Shown here: positions 58,102-64,000 of the stretch, piece by piece
Position numbering within the stretch: position 1 is the first letter of the stretch
How the letters are laid out: the number at the start of each line of letters is the position of its first letter
Source of the DNA: Hansfordia pulvinata
Lineage: Eukaryota > Ascomycota > Sordariomycetes > Xylariales
Direction: 5' to 3'
Length of the DNA stretch: 64,000 bases
Assembly (NCBI GenBank): GCA_006538405.1
Contig: BJKQ01000016.1
Location: 558,001 to 622,000 of the forward strand
Made by a program: the position numbers and the translations under genes
Notes under the pieces: generated by a model
The model's input: only the letters and a program-made list of their open reading frames with translations
Told to the model about the DNA's origin: nothing
Database searches by the model: none

Positions 58102-61044
58102 CTAAGGTATACAAAAATCTATCCAGATCCCCAGGTAATCGAGACGATTTCGACCGCTGTCAGCGAACTCGTGCTCGCGGAAGATCTCTTCAAACTCATC
58201 GTATGTGAGTCTTCCCCACCCGCCACGTTGCCTGGCTTCTTGCTCCGCTAGGTCCAGGCGTTTCCAGGTCACCAACGTTGAGTGAGGAACTCGCTCGGTC
58301 GCCCCGACGCTGGAGATCTTGGACTCGGCCGCGGTGCCTCTCTTGTTTGTTGGGACCCTGGCCCGCTCGGATGCTGGCGAGGCACGGAGGTGATTCGAAG
58401 AAGTCTGGCGGTCTCGATGCTGGCCCGGAGGGGCTTCGGCGTGATTCGGCCGGAACTGTGGCAGTGTGGGATCACGGTGCAGCTCTGGTCCATCTTCAGC
58501 CTCGTTTGAAGCTGTCTCGTGGCGGGGTACAGCGGATCCATCTCCCTCGCTTGAGTTGGCCTCGGGCGTAATTGTGTAGCCACTAATCGACAACAGTTCT
58601 TGCAAGCTCTGCTGCTGGGGAGGGCGACGCGGCCTGGCAGGGGGTCGCGCGTTGGAGGATGGCTCACCCTTCGACGAAACCTGCTCTGCCGAGTCTGCCT
58701 CCGATCTGTCGTCCTCGTCTTCCAGATTAATGGTTTCCAGGACTGCGCGATATCTTTGACGCAGATCTCGAGTCTCGGCCGCCCGCACAGCCAGGTCCTC
58801 CTTCTTCTTGAAAACATCGTCGAGAAGTTCGTTGAAGGCCTGTTGGGTTATCTGATACAGAATTTCCTTGCCTGCATCTCGCTCGGCCTCGGGAATCTCC
58901 ATGTCGCTTTGTTGTCCTGATTCGCCGCGCGAGGACGTGAAGTCGGGATTTGTGTCAGGATCGTCAGTTTCTTTAACGAACTTGACCCTGGACGATGATC
59001 CGGAGTCTGCGTTTTCTGAGCGCCGAGATTGAGCCGATAACGATGGACCAGCCACGTCGTAGGGGTCTGCGAGGATATCCTGGGAATCCTCCCAGCCTTG
59101 AGGCGCGTGGGCACCTTCTTCTTCGTCAAGATAGAACTGTCGCCTTTTCCATCGCTCAAGAAGCTGCCGCCTCGCAGCCGTTCGCTTCCTTTTCTCCTGT
59201 CCAGATCGGCGAAGACCCATATTTTGGTGCTGGTATATGGATATGGTATCAGCTGAGACACCGTCGGGCATCGGTAATGGCGGCGGCATCTGGCTTATCG
59301 CGGCTTCGTCCCGGGGTTCCTGGGGATCCCGTCTGGAACCACTGTTACCTCTGGTGGAATTGTCGTTGCCAGCAAAGTTCTCGGAAACCTCTCCTTGGGC
59401 GTTGGAGGACGTCTCGGATTCTGAATCGGCTTGCGTCTCAGGGTGGCTGTTGCTAGGGTGTTCCGAGTAAACGCCCTCCGGGAGAGAGCTGTAGCGGGCG
59501 GTATCAAACAAGTCTTCAACATCAATGTACGAGCCACCGTGGCGGGAGACGAGGGTAGAGAGGTCGCCCAAGCCTTGCGGAGGGTGGACGACGCCAGTCC
59601 AGTAACGCGAATTAGAGTCACGGGGCTGAGAGGTGGAAGAATGGGCAAAGGACTCGGTGAAAAGACTCTGGTTGCTGCTCTGGTGGCCGAAAAGGTCGGA
59701 GAGGATGTGTTCGCGGTCTGCTGTGTCATGAGCGTCGGACGCGACAGGATCAGCGCCATCTACAACGTGAACGTCGCCATTTGAGTAGGACACTTTGCCC
59801 TCGAGGGGCCGGCTGCGATCAGCTGGGCCGATGTTGTCGCGACCGAAAAGACTGCTCAGGGGCTGACGAGACTGAACAAGAGACTGTGCCTCTGTAGTGG
59901 TCATCATGTGCCCGTCTAGGCCATCCAGGATATCGCGGTGCATGTGCTTGTAGAGAACATAGTAGGCACGGAAAATGCGTAAAAAGTCCCGGCGATCAAC
60001 CAGGCCGTCCTGGTCCATGTCGTATCCGTCGAAGGTGCGGCGCAGCTTGTCGGGGCGCTTACGGTAGGAGAGGCCGATAAGGAATTCGTAGAAGCCAATG
60101 AGGCCATCACCGTTGGTGTCGTAAAAGGCGAACATGCGGTCGTGAATCAGGTTGGGGGAGGCATGTCGATAACCGCCCGAGGGCACGAGGCAGCGGTCGA
60201 AGGTCTTGCGGTCCATGGCGAGGCCCAGGCCCTCGGGGTCATCGCGCCATTCGGTGTTGGCCATAAAAGTCCATTGCTCCCAAAAGGCGTCGAGTTCGAC
60301 GCGCTCAAAGCCGGTCTCGCGGGACCACTTGGCGAGCAGGTGTCGGGGTAGCTGGCGCAGCGCGGTGTCGGGGTCGCCGGGATACCAAGCGGGTTGAACG
60401 AGACGGGGGCCGAAGGGAGGCGCGGGAATGCGGACCTTGTAAAAGATGTGGGTTTTGGTGTGCAGGCCCTGGGCCTCGCAAATCTCGCAAAGATCGAAGT
60501 CGGCACAGTTGGCACAGCGATAACGAATGCCGCGGATGGGGACAGCGCCGCAGCCATTGCATTGGCAGCCCCGGTGGATGCAAGCATTGCGCCGGGCGTT
60601 ATCTTCGGAGACTCGGAAGAGCAAGGTGACTATGTTCTCGCCCGTGCGATGGCTATTGTGGGAATGTGAGTGCAGGTCGTTGGCAGGCAGCCAAGCCAGG
60701 TCGTCATCGTCGGCAAGTGGATTGGGCGTTGATAAGTCTGCGGCAGCGTCGGCATCGAGATGGGAGTGAGTGGTAGACTCGCGCAAAGGGTGATGGGGGG
60801 GCTCTTCATAGTCGGACCCTGAATCGTCGAGGTGGCCGTGGCGAGAACGGCGGACAGCATTGCGGCGGCGCAAACCCGGGGCGGAGGTCGAAACAGGGGC
60901 AGCGGAGAGGGACGAGGCAGTGGCATAGCGGAAGTAGTAGTAGCCCAAGGTGGCAGCCGAGAGAGCGGAGAAGACGGCGACGGCGACCCTGGGTCGTGTC
61001 AGAGTGGAAGCAGCTGCAGCGGTAGAGGAGGCATGGGAAGCCAT
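58102..61044 (-). CDS. Membrane-anchored ZZ zinc-finger and EF-hand protein, 980 residues
   Basis: Single exon. An N-terminal membrane segment (about 18-38, VAVAVFSALSAATLGYYYF) is followed by an Arg-rich patch (RRRNAVRRSRHG) and acidic linker. A ZZ-type zinc finger spans about 155-205 (CIHRGCQCNGC, IRYRCANCADFDLCEIC, then H..H.F). Two EF-hand loops follow, DTNGDGLIGFYE (about 309-320) and DMDQDGLVDRRD (about 342-353), both with the Asp/Gly/acidic pattern for calcium binding. The rest is a long acidic, Ser-rich, probably disordered tail with a short coiled coil near 720-765 (ELLDDVFKKKEDLAVRAAETRDLRQRY) and a conserved C-terminus ending DYLGIWIDFCIP. ZZ fingers bind peptides; with calcium sensing and a membrane anchor this suggests an organelle-surface adaptor, but the role is not known. 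A small C-terminal intron cannot be excluded. Confidence 0.88.
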   Translation of the reverse strand: MASHASSTAAAASTLTRPRVAVAVFSALSAATLGYYYFRYATASSLSAAPVSTSAPGLRRRNAVRRSRHGHLDDSGSDYEEPPHHPLRESTTHSHLDADAAADLSTPNPLADDDDLAWLPANDLHSHSHNSHRTGENIVTLLFRVSEDNARRNACIHRGCQCNGCGAVPIRGIRYRCANCADFDLCEICEAQGLHTKTHIFYKVRIPAPPFGPRLVQPAWYPGDPDTALRQLPRHLLAKWSRETGFERVELDAFWEQWTFMANTEWRDDPEGLGLAMDRKTFDRCLVPSGGYRHASPNLIHDRMFAFYDTNGDGLIGFYEFLIGLSYRKRPDKLRRTFDGYDMDQDGLVDRRDFLRIFRAYYVLYKHMHRDILDGLDGHMMTTTEAQSLVQSRQPLSSLFGRDNIGPADRSRPLEGKVSYSNGDVHVVDGADPVASDAHDTADREHILSDLFGHQSSNQSLFTESFAHSSTSQPRDSNSRYWTGVVHPPQGLGDLSTLVSRHGGSYIDVEDLFDTARYSSLPEGVYSEHPSNSHPETQADSESETSSNAQGEVSENFAGNDNSTRGNSGSRRDPQEPRDEAAISQMPPPLPMPDGVSADTISIYQHQNMGLRRSGQEKRKRTAARRQLLERWKRRQFYLDEEEGAHAPQGWEDSQDILADPYDVAGPSLSAQSRRSENADSGSSSRVKFVKETDDPDTNPDFTSSRGESGQQSDMEIPEAERDAGKEILYQITQQAFNELLDDVFKKKEDLAVRAAETRDLRQRYRAVLETINLEDEDDRSEADSAEQVSSKGEPSSNARPPARPRRPPQQQSLQELLSISGYTITPEANSSEGDGSAVPRHETASNEAEDGPELHRDPTLPQFRPNHAEAPPGQHRDRQTSSNHLRASPASERARVPTNKRGTAAESKISSVGATERVPHSTLVTWKRLDLAEQEARQRGGWGRLTYDEFEEIFREHEFADSGRNRLDYLGIWIDFCIP

Positions 61045-63556
61045 GGCGGGCGATGGAGCGGGTTGGCGACGGGAGAAGCTCCAGTTGAGGAGCAGCCTAT
61101 GGCGTGTCTAATGGTCGCGCTTGGGAGGATACAAGCAGATAACAGAGGGCGGGTGTCATAAGAGGAGGCGAGTTGGCATCAGGCCGGTGCCCATGGCTGC
61201 GTATTTGAGCGGTGGTGTGTGTATCGCGATAGGATGTGTCGAATGAACAGGAGACGCGCCAGGTCAACCGGCTGCTGACCGGGGCGCACGCTTAGTGGTA
61301 GGTTGGGATATGTAGGCGATGTGATGGGCGATCCTGACGAGCGTCCGCCGTGAAGACAATCCAGCGCTTCGACGCGGCAAAAACCAGGGTTGGAGAGGCG
61401 AGTTGGGTGGGTGGTTGATCAAAGGTAGGCGGTGTTTGACGATGGACCTTGGCAGGTGCATCTACGTCCGGAGTACGAGTAGCTGTGTGCGTGGAAACGC
61501 ACGCGTATGCCAGCCACGCCTTCGTAGCCTGCGCGTGCCTGCTTACCTAACCAGCTTGCTAGTGCGCGAGTGCTAATGCGCACTTGCCGTACTCGTACCC
61601 TCCGGGCCCGCACTTAGCCGCATCTGCTCTGCATTCCTGCCTGTCCGTCTGCCCTGGTGACGTACATGCACTACATGTGCCTAATGGAAGGAGCGCTCGT
61701 GCTCCCTTTCGGGGCTCACGGGCCTTTCTCGTACGTTGGATGGCAGAGCAAGCAAGTCTCCGAGATCAGATGCAGTCAACATATATCACATTCATCGACC
61801 GCGCGACGCATACCTACGGTACCTAGGTGGGTGCAGTGGGCATGAGCCATGCTTGTACCCGTACTTGATTCAGTGTGTCGTCCTCCAGCCAGCAAGAGAC
61901 GACTCGCAGCCATACGTGATCCGACATCTTCCAGCGCTTCCAGTTGGTGGTTGGGGCCGATGATATCGCACTCTCGACTTTATCGCTTCAGCACTGCAGA
62001 AACCACCATTAGGTACTGCATGTACGTTTCACAGACACATCGGTAAGCTTCCAAGGGATGGACACCATCGACAGACCCTCACTACAAGCCACCCCTGACC
62101 GCGATGGTTTGGAGTTTGCATCACGCGGGCGAATGTGTGGCCTGACAATGATAAGAGCAAGAAAAAAAAACTCGACAGATTCGCTCTTCTATTCTACGTC
62201 TTCTTTTTCTTTCTAGGAACACCTACCTCACCTACCGGGCCGGCCATCTCTCCTGGCTTTTCATATCCAGATACGGGCTCACTCGCATTCCATGTCGCTG
62301 GAAACAGACAGGCATCGCGTAGGTCTAAGCACCCGAGACCGCGGCCCGCCGCGATCCAGGAGTCATCACTTGCGTGTGAGATGGATCTCATCGAGGGACG
62401 CAGGGGACCTAGACGTCTCCATTGAGATAAACGCCGTCTGATGCGCACCGCGCCGTCGAGGGGCGCAACTCTTTGCTGTATGGCGGGAACGAGCACAGGC
62501 CTGCCCCCTCGAGTGGCGCCGCCTTGGTCACCTGCCGGAATCTCAGGCATGTCGTCACCGGCAGGAAACGGAGCAGTGTCAGGAAGAGGACGCACCGCTC
62601 GTCTTTGTTGTAGTAGAAACACGTATCGTAGTCGATCCTGGTGCGGCGACACATTCTGACCCACGGGCGTCGCGGACTTCTGAGCCCCGAAATATGCTCG
62701 TCTCGCTCCTATTTGACAGGGTTCGGAGCCCAGACACCTGCTTAAGTAAAGCGGCGACCGTCATCCAGCCGTTCGAAATGGCTTGGTGGCGGGGTCTTTG
62801 AACGTATCTCGCATTGTAAGTGTCCTTTGTCGTCGTCAACAAGACCCTTTGTGCGCTCACTTACTGGGCTATACTGGCGTAGGTGTGTCGTTGTCATCGT
62901 CGGGCTCCTTTTAGAACCCGAAGGGGTTCTTGATAAACTCCGAAATCATGACCGCCAGCCCATCTCTCCGATCACCCGCCTGCGTCGCAGTCTGACGATG
63001 TGCAGATGCTACGCCCCTCATCGAATCAGCGCTGCCACAAGGCGAAAGGTAAGCCCTGCCGTTTGCTAGATGTCTTTGTGTGGATCAGCTGATTGGCCAT
63101 GGTCCTATCCGGACAAGGGTGCTGCCCTTGTTGGATCGCGTCATGACTCTTTGGGAGGTTGGCGGCTCAGTTCGAGGCTCGCCCGGATGGCCTCGGTCCC
63201 TCCTCAGGGTGTACCGAGCGCCAGGTAGCAGACCGGGGTGCTGCGAGGTGGTAGCCCAGTGCGGCAAGCAGCCAGATCCTCGGCAGTCGGATCTTTCCAT
63301 CCTGACCCCTCGCTGACAGCTCGCCCGCAGGGATTGCGGCAGCTGCAGGGATTCCGGGACCAACGACTGAGACTACCTCGACTTAGAGATCGCCCTGCGG
63401 ATACTCGTACATATATTTGCATGCCAGTCCCTGGCTACATCGCATCGACTGGGACCACCCGAACGTGATAGACACACGAAGCTATCCAACACATGATCGC
63501 CGAAAGCACTGAAGATATAACGACTACATCTCACCAAGCCTGCGCGACACAACAAT
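61045..63556. other. 2.5-kb divergent intergenic region
   Basis: Between two divergent genes (minus ZZ/EF-hand, plus oxygenase). Pyrimidine- and purine-rich runs around 62,160-62,215, and CTACGGTACCTAGGT-type palindromes near 61,812. Many short overlapping open frames exist in this GC-rich stretch, none with family motifs or plausible splicing. Nothing else is recognised. Confidence 0.5.
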
Positions 63557-64000
63557 ATGGCCTCGACATCCGTGCAGACGGCCGCGGCAGCAGCTCAGGT
63601 CGAACCGCGTCCCGCAGCTGGCAAGTACGGCGAGTACTTTGAGCCCGTGATGGAGGCCGACGCAATGCGCAAGATCGTGGCCGAGGGCTGCTCCATGAAC
63701 CCGGGGACGGCAGCGGTGCTGCTGCAGATAGCCAGCAAGGGCGTGGGCAAGGGCGTGTCGGCGCATAGTAGCTTCACGAAGCGGCCCGTGGAGCGGGCGC
63801 GGCGCAGCCTGGTCTACATCTACGGCATGGCGTTCGGCAGCCCGGCTGAGCGGCGTGCTATCACCGACGCGACGCACCGGGCGCACTCGCGGGTCAAGGG
63901 CGCGGGCTACGACGCCGACGACGTCGACCTGCAGCTGTGGGTGGCCGCGACCATCTACTGGTCACTGGTGGCGGGCTACGAGGAGGTGTACGGCCCGCTG
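63557..64000 (+). CDS. MpaB/latex-clearing-type oxygenase (DUF2236), 5' part
   Basis: The ATG at 63,557 opens a frame of 148 codons that is still open at the window edge. After an Ala-rich start come GKYGEYFEPVMEADAMRKIVAEG, NPGTAAVLLQIASKGVGKGV, RARRSLVYIYGMAFGS, ATHRAHSRVKGAGYDADD and LQLWVAATIYWSLVAGYEE. These are the conserved blocks of the DUF2236 family, which covers fungal MpaB-type ER-bound oxygenases and bacterial rubber oxygenases (heme enzymes that cleave polyprenoid chains). The RR...T..H..V arrangement in the helix bundle corresponds to the family's active-site region. The substrate is unknown; the C-terminal half is not in the window, so completeness cannot be judged. Confidence 0.82.
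   Translation, partial: MASTSVQTAAAAAQVEPRPAAGKYGEYFEPVMEADAMRKIVAEGCSMNPGTAAVLLQIASKGVGKGVSAHSSFTKRPVERARRSLVYIYGMAFGSPAERRAITDATHRAHSRVKGAGYDADDVDLQLWVAATIYWSLVAGYEEVYGPL

Noticed and set aside
55969..64000. Secondary-metabolite gene cluster (MDR enoyl reductase plus MpaB-type oxygenase)
   Set aside because: No polyketide synthase, peptide synthetase, terpene cyclase, P450 or cluster regulator in the window; the two genes are 6 kb apart with an unrelated gene between.

Overview
This window comes from a filamentous ascomycete (Pezizomycotina, most likely a Sordariomycete). It has short spliceosomal introns with GTAAGT/GTATGT donors, eukaryotic single-copy housekeeping genes (N-myristoyltransferase, SWR1-complex subunit Swc3, rRNA cytidine acetyltransferase Kre33/NAT10), and a long AT-rich block that looks like product of repeat-induced point mutation (RIP).

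Layout. (1) Positions 1-9,180 are GC-balanced and gene-bearing: an N-myristoyltransferase 5' end (-), a BEM46/ABHD12-like alpha/beta hydrolase with an 8-nt microexon (-), SWC3 (+), and a second alpha/beta hydrolase (-). (2) Positions about 9,180-50,140 are extremely AT-rich with no intact gene. Inside are a nested pair of dead Ty3/gypsy retrotransposons (outer 9,678-24,730, inner 15,455-22,748, both minus strand), a dead hAT DNA transposon (about 26,546-31,624, plus strand) with BED finger, catalytic and C-terminal dimerisation remnants, and at least seven or eight short non-autonomous relatives of it (MITEs). Several of these still have recognisable 8-bp target-site duplications, two of them perfect. 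(3) Positions 50,140-64,000 are gene-bearing again: KRE33/NAT10 (-), a small uncharacterised protein (+), a zinc-free MDR oxidoreductase (-), a large membrane-anchored ZZ-finger/EF-hand protein (-), and the 5' end of an MpaB/latex-clearing-type oxygenase (+).

The genes do not form an obvious cluster. They are housekeeping and scattered metabolic genes on both sides of a heterochromatin-like island that could be a small regional centromere or a RIP-silenced transposon nest. The left flank carries three separate one-base frame breaks in otherwise conserved genes, whereas the long genes on the right flank read cleanly. The breaks are therefore either assembly indels or real local decay.

The most rewarding signal is the hAT/MITE system. 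Autonomous-size relic and derivatives share CAGGGTT termini and subterminal arrays of a palindromic CACGTG motif that has survived in sequence otherwise stripped of C and G.
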